From Synergistales bacterium (GTDB lineage: Bacteria > Synergistota > Synergistia > Synergistales > Aminithiophilaceae): a stretch of 64,000 bases of DNA. The notes under the pieces were generated by a model. The model had not been told where the DNA came from. It worked only from the letters and a program-made list of their open reading frames with translations, and did not search any database. The position numbers were made by a program, and so were the translations under genes. The stretch's first letter is position 1, and the number at the start of each line of letters is the position of its first letter. Positions 24,933 to 32,798 of this stretch are shown piece after piece. The stretch lies in contig JAHDQY010000009.1 in assembly GCA_018433595.1 (NCBI GenBank), positions 62,001 to 126,000 of the forward strand, given 5' to 3'.

Positions 24933-26438
24933 TCAAATACCTTTTTCGATGATCTCGTCGAGACGACGGAGGTCGAGATGGCGTTCCAGATGGTCGGCCA
25001 GCCGGTCGTAGCTTGCGCCGCGCATCTCCCGTCCTGTTCGACCCGGACCTGTCCGGAGAGGCAGTCCCTTGCGCTCCCGGATCCAGTTGACGAAGGCCCT
25101 TCGGAAGAGAGGGTCGTCGCAGAGGCCGTGGAGGTAGCTGCCGAAGACGGCCCCTCCCCGGGCCGCCGTCCCGTCGGCGATCGAACATGCCCTGTCCCCG
25201 CGACGGACCAGGTGCAGGAGGACGGGACCTTCGGTGACGGTCGTGCCCGCATGGATTTCGTAGCCCTTGAGGCGTTTGCCCCTCAGGGCCGTGAAGGGAC
25301 CCTGTGCCTTTTCGTCGACGATGGCTTCGACGGGGAAGGCGACCTTTTGGGGAGAGAAGGTGGTCGTCGCCTCCAGAAGTCCCAACCCCTCGGCATCTCC
25401 CTCCTCTTCCAGGCCGTCGCCGACGAGACGGCGGCCAAGCATCTGGTAGCCGCCGCAGATGCCCCAGACGGGACGTCCCTTGCGGGCGGCTTCGACGAGG
25501 ACCCGATCGAAGCCTTTGGTGCGGAGATAGTGCAGGTCGGCCAGGGTCGTCTTCGTCCCGGGAAGGATGATGGCGTCGGCCCCCTCCAGGTCGGAGGGTT
25601 CTCGAGCGAAGAGGACGCGGCACTCCTCGTCGGCGAGGGCGTCGAAATCGTTGAAGTTGGCCATGTGGGGGAGGGCGACGACGGCGATGCGCACCGGTCC
25701 CGAGCCGAAGTCGCGGATTCCCAGAGAATCCTCGGCGGGGACGGCCAGGTCTTCGGCATAGGGGACGACGCCGAGGCAGGGGAGCCCCGTGCGGCTTTCG
25801 AGGAAGGTCCGGCCTTCATCGAAGAGAGAGGCGTCGCCTCGGAACTTGTTGACGACGACCCCCCTGATGAGTGGTCTGTCTTCAGAGGGGAGGACCTCCA
25901 GCGTGCCGACGAGGGAGGCGATGACGCCGCCCCTCTCGATGTCGCCGACGAGAAGGACCGGCGCTCCGGCCGCCCGGGCGGCGCGGAGGTTGGCGATGTC
26001 GCGGTGGTAGATGTTCATTTCCGCCGGACTCCCGGCGCCTTCGAGGAGGATCAGTTCGAACTCCTCTTGAAGGCTCCGCAGGGCGGCCCGTGCGGCTTCC
26101 CAGGCCCTTTCGCAGTAGTCGAGGTGATAGCTGCGGGCTCCCAGGACGGCCACGGGGCAACCCATAACGATGACCTGGCTCTTGCTGTCGCCCAGAGGTT
26201 TGAGGAGAACGGGATTGAAACGCAGATCCGGTTCGAGGCCGCAGGCCTCGGCCTGGAGGGCCTGAGCCAGGCCGATCTCGCCGCCCTGGAGCGTGGTGTA
26301 GGCGTTGAGAGCCATGTTTTGCGACTTGAAGGGAGCCACCTTGACGCCTCGGCGGGCAAAGAGACGACAGAGGCCGGTGACGAGGAGGCTCTTGCCGGCG
26401 TCGCTGGTGGTTCCGCAGATCATGAGGGCCCTAGACAT
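24933..26438 (-). CDS. cobQ: Cobyric acid synthase (adenosylcobyrate synthase)
   Basis: CobQ/CbiP amidates four side chains of adenosylcobyrinate diamide. The 501 residues show the ATP domain start GTTSDAGKS (residues 9-17), FKSQNMALNAY, the class I glutamine amidotransferase nucleophile in VWGICGGYQMLG (about residue 335) and the late GSYLHGLCDD histidine. The start overlaps the end of cobA-hemD by eight bases. CbiA, the preceding amidase, is encoded on the other strand about 7 kb away. Confidence 0.95.
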   Translation of the reverse strand: MSRALMICGTTSDAGKSLLVTGLCRLFARRGVKVAPFKSQNMALNAYTTLQGGEIGLAQALQAEACGLEPDLRFNPVLLKPLGDSKSQVIVMGCPVAVLGARSYHLDYCERAWEAARAALRSLQEEFELILLEGAGSPAEMNIYHRDIANLRAARAAGAPVLLVGDIERGGVIASLVGTLEVLPSEDRPLIRGVVVNKFRGDASLFDEGRTFLESRTGLPCLGVVPYAEDLAVPAEDSLGIRDFGSGPVRIAVVALPHMANFNDFDALADEECRVLFAREPSDLEGADAIILPGTKTTLADLHYLRTKGFDRVLVEAARKGRPVWGICGGYQMLGRRLVGDGLEEEGDAEGLGLLEATTTFSPQKVAFPVEAIVDEKAQGPFTALRGKRLKGYEIHAGTTVTEGPVLLHLVRRGDRACSIADGTAARGGAVFGSYLHGLCDDPLFRRAFVNWIRERKGLPLRTGPGRTGREMRGASYDRLADHLERHLDLRRLDEIIEKGI

Positions 26439-27891
26439 GAGGCCAGACCTCCTTCAGTGTTTTCACGAGGGATCGACTGTCGGGACGCTCCATGACGAGG
26501 GGGTCGACGCCGAAAAGCTCCCTGACGGCAACTCCGCAGTGGGACCCCCAGGCGACAGCGCGACATCCTTCAGGGAGAGGGCCGAAACGGTCCAGCCAGC
26601 TTTCGGCCAGGGCGGCGCTTCCGAAGACGGCGGCGTCGAGGGGTACCTCGCTCCAGTGTTCCCGGTAGAGCTCTTCGGCCGGAAGCAGCGAGGTGATCAT
26701 CCGGTAGGCGGCCAGTTCGTCGACGACGGCCCCTCGCGATCGGGCCGCCTCGACGGGAAGCCCGGAGCCTCGCTCGTTGCGGAAAAAGAGAACCCGCTCA
26801 CCCTCGCCGAGCTCTTCCGCCAGGAGGCGGGCCAGCCCTTCGGAGGTTTCCGGCGAGGCGACGGCGTCGGCGACGAGCCCTTCCCGTTTCAGGGCTCTGG
26901 CTGTCCCGTCGCCGATGACGGCCAGCCGGGCCTTGACGCGGCGCAGGTCACCGGCGAGATCGGTCAGAAGCGGGCAGCTTCGGGGGCTGGTGAGGACGAT
27001 CCAGTCGGCCTTGGCGATCCTTTCCGCCGCTTCCGGAGGGACCAGAGATTCCGGTTTCAGGAGGGGGAGGCTGTAGGCGTCGGCACCGAACGATTCAAGC
27101 AGCCGCGCCGTCTCCCAGGATTCGGGGGCGGGGCGGCAGCAGGCGACCTGCATCCCCTGCAGGGCCTTCCGTGCCGGTTTCAGAGGAAGGTCGGTCACGG
27201 CGCCAAGATAGAGGATGGAGGGGCTTTTCACGTCGCCCCCCCGGGCCGCCTCGGCCAGATCTGCCAAGGTGCCCCGGCGAATCCGGGCCCGTCCCCATCC
27301 GGCCCAAGTGACGGCGGCGGCGGGGGTTTCAGGAGGGATTCCTCCCTCTTCAAGGAGGGAGGCGATCTCCGGAAAGAGGGAGACCCCCATGTAGAGGGCC
27401 AGTGTCCCCGGAACGGCGGCCAGGGCCGACCAAAAAGGGCCGTCAAGGGAGCCGTCCTCGGTCTGTCCCGTGGCCAAAGTCAGGCTCCGGGCCAGGCCCC
27501 GGTGGGTCGGCGTCACGCCCATGGCGCCGCCGACGAGGGCTGCCGAAAGTCCCGGCAGGGCCTCCCAGGCGAGATCGGCCTCCTGGAGGGCCAGGACCTC
27601 CTCGCCGCCGCGGCCGAAAAGGAAGGGATCTCCTCCCTTCAGGCGGACGACGGTTCCTCCCTCGCGGCCGAGCCGGACGAGAAGGGTGTTGATCTCCTTT
27701 TGGGAGAGATAGTGATCGCCGCGCCGTTTCCCCACAGGGTGGAAGGAGCAGCCTACGGGGCAGAGCTGAAGCAGGTCGGGATGGATGAGCCGGTCGTAGA
27801 CGACGTGGTCAGCCCGATTCAGAAGGTTGCCGGCGGCGAAAGTCAGGTGAGCCGGCGTTCCGCAGCCGGCGCCGACGAGATGGACCGTCAT
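26431..27891 (-). CDS. Uroporphyrinogen-III C-methyltransferase / uroporphyrinogen-III synthase fusion
   Basis: The 486-residue protein joins CobA-type SUMT (residues 1-~245) and HemD (about 250-486). SUMT makes precorrin-2 by two SAM-dependent methylations; HemD closes hydroxymethylbilane to uroporphyrinogen III. SUMT motifs include VVRLKGGDPFLFGRGGEE and a SAM loop that reads VGAGCGTP at about residues 6-13, where the family usually has GPGD. The HemD half has VLTSPRS and AVIGDGTARAL. ATG 27891 overlaps the hemC stop (ATGA). Such fusions are known in clostridia and relatives. Confidence 0.93.
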   Translation of the reverse strand: MTVHLVGAGCGTPAHLTFAAGNLLNRADHVVYDRLIHPDLLQLCPVGCSFHPVGKRRGDHYLSQKEINTLLVRLGREGGTVVRLKGGDPFLFGRGGEEVLALQEADLAWEALPGLSAALVGGAMGVTPTHRGLARSLTLATGQTEDGSLDGPFWSALAAVPGTLALYMGVSLFPEIASLLEEGGIPPETPAAAVTWAGWGRARIRRGTLADLAEAARGGDVKSPSILYLGAVTDLPLKPARKALQGMQVACCRPAPESWETARLLESFGADAYSLPLLKPESLVPPEAAERIAKADWIVLTSPRSCPLLTDLAGDLRRVKARLAVIGDGTARALKREGLVADAVASPETSEGLARLLAEELGEGERVLFFRNERGSGLPVEAARSRGAVVDELAAYRMITSLLPAEELYREHWSEVPLDAAVFGSAALAESWLDRFGPLPEGCRAVAWGSHCGVAVRELFGVDPLVMERPDSRSLVKTLKEVWPHV

Positions 27892-28832
27892 GGTTGGACA
27901 CCGATTCCTTCGAGAGGGAGACGGCAGAACCGTAGGAGCTCTCCCAGCTTGGGACGGGACGCCAGGCTGCTCCAAAGCCGTCGCCCCAGCTCGACGGCGC
28001 CGTCGTCATCACAGACGGCCTCGCCGAGGCTTTCCCGCTCCGTCCAGGCCCCGTTGAGAGAGAGAATCTCCGCTGTTACCGTAAGCGTTCCTTCGTTCCA
28101 GAAGGCGCTCACCGCCAGGGGGAGATGGCAGCCGAGACCGACCGCTTCGAGAACAGTCCGTTCCGCCAGGGCCTGGAGGCGCGTCGGCTTGTGGTCGAGG
28201 CTTCTGAAAAGGTCGAACCAGCCTGAGCGGGGGGAGGCCTCGACGACGATGATCCCTTGACCCGGAGCGGTGATGAAGGGAAGAGGACAAGCCCCGTCGT
28301 GATCGATGGAAAGGCGTCTCAATCCGGCTTCGGCGATGACGATGGCGTCAAAATGTCCCTCATCGACGCGGTGGAGACGGGTCTCGACGTTGCCTCTCAG
28401 ATCCTGAACGTCCAGGTCGGGCCGGGCCCGGAGGAGCTGGGCCTTCCGTCGGAGGCTCGACGAGCCGACGCGGGCGCCTTGGGGCAGTTCCTCCAGGGTG
28501 AGCCCCTCCCGGGAGACGAGAAGGTCCCGGGCCGAGTCGCGCGGCAGATGGCAGGCCAGTTCAAGCCCCGGGGCGAGGCGGCATGGGACGTCCTTGAGAC
28601 TGTGAACGGCCCCGTCTCCCTCTCCGTCCAGGAGGGCCTCTTCAAGAGCCTTGACGAAGACGCCGAAGCCCCCGAAGGAAGGAAGGGGGGTCGTCCTGTC
28701 CCGATCGCCGCAGCTCTGGACGATGCGCAAACTCCCGTCGTGGCCGACGGAGCGGAGGGTGCCGAGGACCAGCTCCGTCTGGCGCTGGGCCAGCGGACTG
28801 CCTCGGGTGAGAAGCGTCGGTTTATCTGTCAT
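27888..28832 (-). CDS. hemC: Hydroxymethylbilane synthase (porphobilinogen deaminase)
   Basis: HemC polymerises four porphobilinogens to hydroxymethylbilane. The 314-residue protein shows the N-terminal TRGSPLAQRQTELV, the catalytic Asp81 in HSLKDVP, SSLRRKAQL, and the dipyrromethane-cofactor Cys235 in GLGCHLPLAVSAF. The start overlaps the sirC stop by four bases (ATGA). It is part of the unbroken hemA-sirC-hemC-cobA/hemD run. Confidence 0.96.
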   Translation of the reverse strand: MTDKPTLLTRGSPLAQRQTELVLGTLRSVGHDGSLRIVQSCGDRDRTTPLPSFGGFGVFVKALEEALLDGEGDGAVHSLKDVPCRLAPGLELACHLPRDSARDLLVSREGLTLEELPQGARVGSSSLRRKAQLLRARPDLDVQDLRGNVETRLHRVDEGHFDAIVIAEAGLRRLSIDHDGACPLPFITAPGQGIIVVEASPRSGWFDLFRSLDHKPTRLQALAERTVLEAVGLGCHLPLAVSAFWNEGTLTVTAEILSLNGAWTERESLGEAVCDDDGAVELGRRLWSSLASRPKLGELLRFCRLPLEGIGVQP

Positions 28833-29296
28833 GATTTCACCTCGCGGTCCGTCAGATGACGGAAGATGATTTTTTTAAGTCGGGCGGCCCGGGCCGGGTC
28901 GGCGCCTCCAGAACCGACGCCGATCCGGCATCGGTTGTGGCCGAACTGGGCCACCAACGCCCAATCCCCCTCTTCCGAGAGGGAGGCGGCATTGACGAGG
29001 CAGCCCGCCTCCCGGGTCCAGGGAAGAAGGCGGCGTGTCTCCTCCGGCGGCAGAGCCAGGAGGACGAAACGGCGGCCGTCGAAATCTTCCCGGCGGGTTT
29101 TCCGGGGTTCCCAGTCGAAGGAGCCCCGGCGGTGTGCCCTCAGGAGCGGCTCCGTCAGCGTCGGAGCGATGACGAAGGGGCGGCAGCCGGCTTCGAGAAG
29201 GGTGGTGACTTTCCTCTCCGCCAGAGCTCCACCGCCGACGACGAGGATGGGTTCGTCGCTTCTCAGGCCGACGAGGAGGCTGTAGGGGGCCTTCAT
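28829..29296 (-). CDS. Precorrin-2 dehydrogenase (siroheme synthase N-terminal domain)
   Basis: This 155-residue enzyme oxidises precorrin-2 to sirohydrochlorin with NAD+. It contains only the Rossmann domain (LVVGGGALAERKV, about residues 18-30) plus a short helical tail (GSGGADPARAARLKKII), like SirC and unlike Met8 or CysG, so metal insertion is left to CbiK. The start at 29296 overlaps the hemA stop (ATGA); longer readings upstream lie inside hemA. Confidence 0.92.
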   Translation of the reverse strand: MKAPYSLLVGLRSDEPILVVGGGALAERKVTTLLEAGCRPFVIAPTLTEPLLRAHRRGSFDWEPRKTRREDFDGRRFVLLALPPEETRRLLPWTREAGCLVNAASLSEEGDWALVAQFGHNRCRIGVGSGGADPARAARLKKIIFRHLTDREVKS

Positions 29297-30417
29297 GACT
29301 CTTCCTCCCGTGCCAGGAGCTTCCAGGCCCTTTGGGCGTGGGCGCCCTTTTCCTCCAGAAGGGGATGAAGGACGCCCTTGACGACGCTCCAGGCCATTTC
29401 GTCGAGAGCCTTCTCGTCCCACCCCATCCGGCGGGCTGTCTTTCGGGCCCTGTCGAGAGCGACGTTCCGGGCCCGCCCCATGGCGAGGCGACGGTAAACG
29501 TCGCTCCATCGCTTTTCCATCTGGAGCCAGAGCCCTTCAGCCGCCGAGCCGGCCTCCTGTTTCAGCCGAAGGAGGCTGCGGCGGTAATCCCCCAGCAGGC
29601 GGTCCCGTTCGGAGGCGATGCTGTCGAGGGTCACCAGGTCCAGGCCGGCTCGGAACTCGACCTGAGGGGAGCCGCCGAGGTCGAAGAGGGTCCCCCTGAA
29701 ACCTTCGGGCGGCAGTCCTTCGAGAGGACGGGGCGAGGCGGTGCAGAGGAAAAAAGCGTCCGCTGCTGCGGCTCTGTCGGGCCAGTCCTCCCAGGGGAGG
29801 AAGGAAAGCCCAAGAGTCGAGGCGGCCTGGCGCCCTCTCGATTCGGTCCGGTTGACAAGGGTGACGGCATGGCCGCGCCTCTTTAGGATGCGGGCCGTCT
29901 CGAGGCCGATTTCGCCGCAGCCGACGACGACGGTCCGATGAGGGCCGGAACCCCGTCCCTCCTCGAAACGGTTTACCATGAGCGAGGCCGTCGAAGGGGC
30001 CCTTCCGGGATGATAGCGGCTCCGCAGGGTCGAGGCCAGGGAGAGGGCGTGCTGGAAGAGGTAATGGAGGATAGGCCCGCAGTTTTCTGACGCCTCGCCG
30101 TAGGAGCGGCGGACCTGGCCGACGATCTGCTCCTCGCCGAGGGCCAGGCTTTCCAGTCCAAGGAGGAGCCGCAAAAGATGGGTGACGACGTCGCTGTCCT
30201 CCAGAAGGCGCCCGTCGGGAGAGGAGGAGCGGAGTCGCTTTTCGCCCTCCCGGCTTGGGACGGCGAAGAGCTCGAAGCGGTTACAGGTGAAGAGGGTGAG
30301 GCATTCGAAGAAGGTCTCGCCGTCGGGAGCGGCTCCGCTCCATCGGGCGGCCTCTTCGGAGCGGAAAGCCGAGTTGGAGCTTCGATGGTCGAAGGAGAGA
30401 CAGAAAATCCGGGACAT
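29293..30417 (-). CDS. hemA: Glutamyl-tRNA reductase
   Basis: HemA reduces Glu-tRNA to glutamate-1-semialdehyde with NADPH, the entry step of C5 tetrapyrrole synthesis. The 374-residue protein is somewhat short. The catalytic Cys45 lies in TLFTCNRFEL; GLESLALGEEQIVGQVR and the NADPH loop VVVGCGEIGLETA follow. The family's second stretch is usually GLdSmVlGE, so this is a variant form. The start follows GGGAGGTGATCTC. It lies four bases after the membrane protein gene. Confidence 0.95.
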   Translation of the reverse strand: MSRIFCLSFDHRSSNSAFRSEEAARWSGAAPDGETFFECLTLFTCNRFELFAVPSREGEKRLRSSSPDGRLLEDSDVVTHLLRLLLGLESLALGEEQIVGQVRRSYGEASENCGPILHYLFQHALSLASTLRSRYHPGRAPSTASLMVNRFEEGRGSGPHRTVVVGCGEIGLETARILKRRGHAVTLVNRTESRGRQAASTLGLSFLPWEDWPDRAAAADAFFLCTASPRPLEGLPPEGFRGTLFDLGGSPQVEFRAGLDLVTLDSIASERDRLLGDYRRSLLRLKQEAGSAAEGLWLQMEKRWSDVYRRLAMGRARNVALDRARKTARRMGWDEKALDEMAWSVVKGVLHPLLEEKGAHAQRAWKLLAREEES

Positions 30418-30421
30418 GAGA

Positions 30422-31318
30422 TCACCTCCCTATCAGCAGGGGTAGGGCGGCGGCGGCGAGAGTGAGCAGGGACAGCGGCGTTGTCGTCGCAAAATGACAG
30501 AAAAGGATCCGCTGGGCCAGCTCTCTCGGGAAGAGGCCGAACCAGAAGGCGGCGTTCTGACGCAAGGCCCGTGTGAAAAGGCCCAGGGCATTGCCCAGAA
30601 GAAGGGCGAAAAAAGCTTCCCACCGGGTCAGATCGCCCAGGGAGAGGCTTGCTCCCGCCGCCGCAAGTGAGGCCGACAGGTGGCCGAACCCCGCCGCGGC
30701 GACGGCCCAGCCGGCAGGCGGCAGGAGAAAACCGCCGCCCAGCAGTCCCGTCAGCAGTTGTTCCAGGCGCGGAACGAAGGCGAAGGCCAGTGCGTAGAAA
30801 CTCCAGGCCCAGGGCAGGGTGACGAGGACTCGACGGTAGAGCCCGCCGGCGGGGCTGTCGAGGGAGACCGCTTCAAAAGAGGCCTCGTCGTCGGTTCGGC
30901 CCATGAAGACCAGAGTGAGGACGAAGCGGAGGAAGCTCCGAAAGAGGATGACTGCAGCAAAGAGAGTGCCTGTTGCCCCGGCCAGGCTCGCCGAGAGGGT
31001 AACCGTCGTGATCCAGCGTCTCAGGTAGCCCGGAAAGGCCAGAGAGAGAGTTCCCCAGAGAGCCTTCTCATCGGAGATGCGTCCCTCGCGGTGAGCCGCG
31101 GCCAGCAGGGAGGCGCCGGCCCGGGAAGAGCCGAGGCTGGTTGCCAGGGCCGTGGCCACGACGGGTCCGATGCCGAGTCGCTGCAAGGCGGGCAGAAACC
31201 GCCGGAGCAGCCTTTCGGCCAGACGCAACCGCAGCAGGGCCTCTCCCAGGATGAGCCCGAAGAGGACGTTGGCCGTGAGGAGAAGTTCCCCTCTCAGGAG
31301 GGTCTTCCAGCCGTCCAT
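30422..31318 (-). CDS. Polytopic membrane protein within the hem/cob operon
   Basis: The 298 residues hold about seven to eight hydrophobic segments and few charges outside loops. Parts (ATALATSLGSSRAGASLLAAA, and a long loop with RTDDEASFEAV) resemble integral membrane proteins of the nucleoside-recognition/Gate type, but I do not recognise the family with certainty. It overlaps cbiL by 25 bases and precedes hemA by four, so it is firmly in the operon. It might move a tetrapyrrole precursor, a corrinoid or cobalt; none of these is shown by the sequence. Confidence 0.8.
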   Translation of the reverse strand: MDGWKTLLRGELLLTANVLFGLILGEALLRLRLAERLLRRFLPALQRLGIGPVVATALATSLGSSRAGASLLAAAHREGRISDEKALWGTLSLAFPGYLRRWITTVTLSASLAGATGTLFAAVILFRSFLRFVLTLVFMGRTDDEASFEAVSLDSPAGGLYRRVLVTLPWAWSFYALAFAFVPRLEQLLTGLLGGGFLLPPAGWAVAAAGFGHLSASLAAAGASLSLGDLTRWEAFFALLLGNALGLFTRALRQNAAFWFGLFPRELAQRILFCHFATTTPLSLLTLAAAALPLLIGR

Positions 31319-32001
31319 CGCCAGAGCAGGAGCATCGAGAGGTATTCGTCGGCTGCCTCGACGGCATCACGCCCCTCGAGGATTTTTTCGTCTTTCAGCC
31401 CGGCCCGATCGATTCGGATCATTCGGGACCAGGGCCCCGTCTTTTCGACGATTGTCGCGAGCTTTTCGCCCAGGGCCGAGGGCTTGTAGAGAGCTGCGGC
31501 ATCGCAGGCGCAAAGAGCCTCCGTCAAAGCGTTCACATCGTCCGTTCCCGGAAGGATGACGAGCCGCTCCGTTCCGAGAGCGAGAAAGGATCGGGCCCGG
31601 GATGAGGCCAGGGAGTGGGCCGAGACGCCGGGGACCAGTTCCAGGTCGAGGTCGGGGACGATGCTCTTCCAGGCGTCGTAGAGATAGGCTGCCGTGGCGT
31701 AAAGGGCGGCGTCGCCGATGACGGGGAGAGCTACTGTTCCCCGTCCCTCCCAGAGAGGACGGATCTTCTCGACCTGCTCCAGAATGGCTTCGTTCCTGAC
31801 AGCCTCGTCCTTCACCATGGGAAAGACGAAGGGTTTCATCTCGATGTTGAGATGAGCCGAGACGATTTCCCGGGCGACGCTGGGTCTCCCCTTGCGGGAG
31901 AGGGGGACGAGGACCAGATCGGCCTCGGCCAGACGCCTCAGAGCCTTGAGGGTGATCAGTTCCGGGTCACCGGGACCGACGCCGACGGCGACGAGTTTCA
32001 T
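31294..32001 (-). CDS. cbiL: Precorrin-2 / cobalt-precorrin-2 C20-methyltransferase
   Basis: CbiL adds a methyl group at C20 of cobalt-precorrin-2 using SAM. The 235-residue protein has the tetrapyrrole methylase signature VGVGPGDPELITLKALR at residues 4-20, PVIGDAALYATAAYL and the VPGVSAHSLASS loop. ATG 32001 follows GGGAGG and overlaps the cbiJ stop (ATGA). The longer reading to 32052 has no binding site. Confidence 0.93.
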   Translation of the reverse strand: MKLVAVGVGPGDPELITLKALRRLAEADLVLVPLSRKGRPSVAREIVSAHLNIEMKPFVFPMVKDEAVRNEAILEQVEKIRPLWEGRGTVALPVIGDAALYATAAYLYDAWKSIVPDLDLELVPGVSAHSLASSRARSFLALGTERLVILPGTDDVNALTEALCACDAAALYKPSALGEKLATIVEKTGPWSRMIRIDRAGLKDEKILEGRDAVEAADEYLSMLLLWRWTAGRPS

Positions 32002-32798
32002 GGTTGTTCCTCCCTTTCCTGGCGGCGCCCTTTTAGGGTTTCCGCCTTCCATTGTTGAAGTTTCCCGAGAAGTTCCCTTTCGTCAAGGGCTTCGGAGTCC
32101 TCTTCCTGGCGGCCGATGACGACGAGGGGGATGGACAGGGCCTCTGTCGCCTCGGCCTTGGCCTCCATACCCCCCTCACGTCCCGAATCTTTGCAGAGGA
32201 GGCAGGCCGCTCCGCTTTCGGCCAGAAGGGTGCGCTCCAGTTCCCGCCCCGGTGCTCCCCAGAGGGCGATGATCTCCCGGCCGTCCAGACCTGCAGCAAG
32301 GGCTTTTTCGAGGCTTTCCTGCGTCGGCAGGATGCGTGCCCGGATCCGCCGGTTCTCCCTGCGAAAAAAAGGGACCAGCGTGTCGAGGAGTTTGACGCCG
32401 ACGGCGAGGAAGACAAGGTCGCCCTCTTGTGTCAGGGCGACCGCCGTTGCGGCGGCTTTTTCGGCGTCGGCTGCCCGATGGGCTCCCGGAGGGATCAGAC
32501 TGGGGCGTTTGAGCGAAAGAAAGGGGAGATCGACCTCTGTCGCCGCCTCACGAAACTGTTTTCTGGCCTCGACGGCGAAGGGATGAGCCCCATCGACGGC
32601 GACATCGAAGCGGTGTCCTTTCAGCGTTTCGACCCAGAGGGGAACGTTGCGGCGGCCGACGAGGGCCTTCGCCCCCGACGGAACGGTGGTCAGTCCCTGA
32701 GGGGAGGCGACGGAAAGAGTGACGTCGAAGCCCTCTCGAAGGAGATCTTCAGCCAGTTTCCTGGCCGAGGCGTTGCCGCCGAGAAGAATGATCTTCAA
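31998..32798 (-). CDS. cbiJ: Cobalt-precorrin-6A reductase
   Basis: CbiJ reduces cobalt-precorrin-6A with NADPH. The 266 residues begin with the nucleotide-binding KIILLGGNASARKLAEDL, followed by VDGAHPFAVEA, and carry the late REIIALWGAPG stretch. The start is TTG 32798: GGGGAG lies seven bases upstream and the codon overlaps the cbiGH stop as TTGA. Readings further upstream run inside cbiGH and are not used. Confidence 0.91.
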   Translation of the reverse strand: MKIILLGGNASARKLAEDLLREGFDVTLSVASPQGLTTVPSGAKALVGRRNVPLWVETLKGHRFDVAVDGAHPFAVEARKQFREAATEVDLPFLSLKRPSLIPPGAHRAADAEKAAATAVALTQEGDLVFLAVGVKLLDTLVPFFRRENRRIRARILPTQESLEKALAAGLDGREIIALWGAPGRELERTLLAESGAACLLCKDSGREGGMEAKAEATEALSIPLVVIGRQEEDSEALDERELLGKLQQWKAETLKGRRQEREEQP

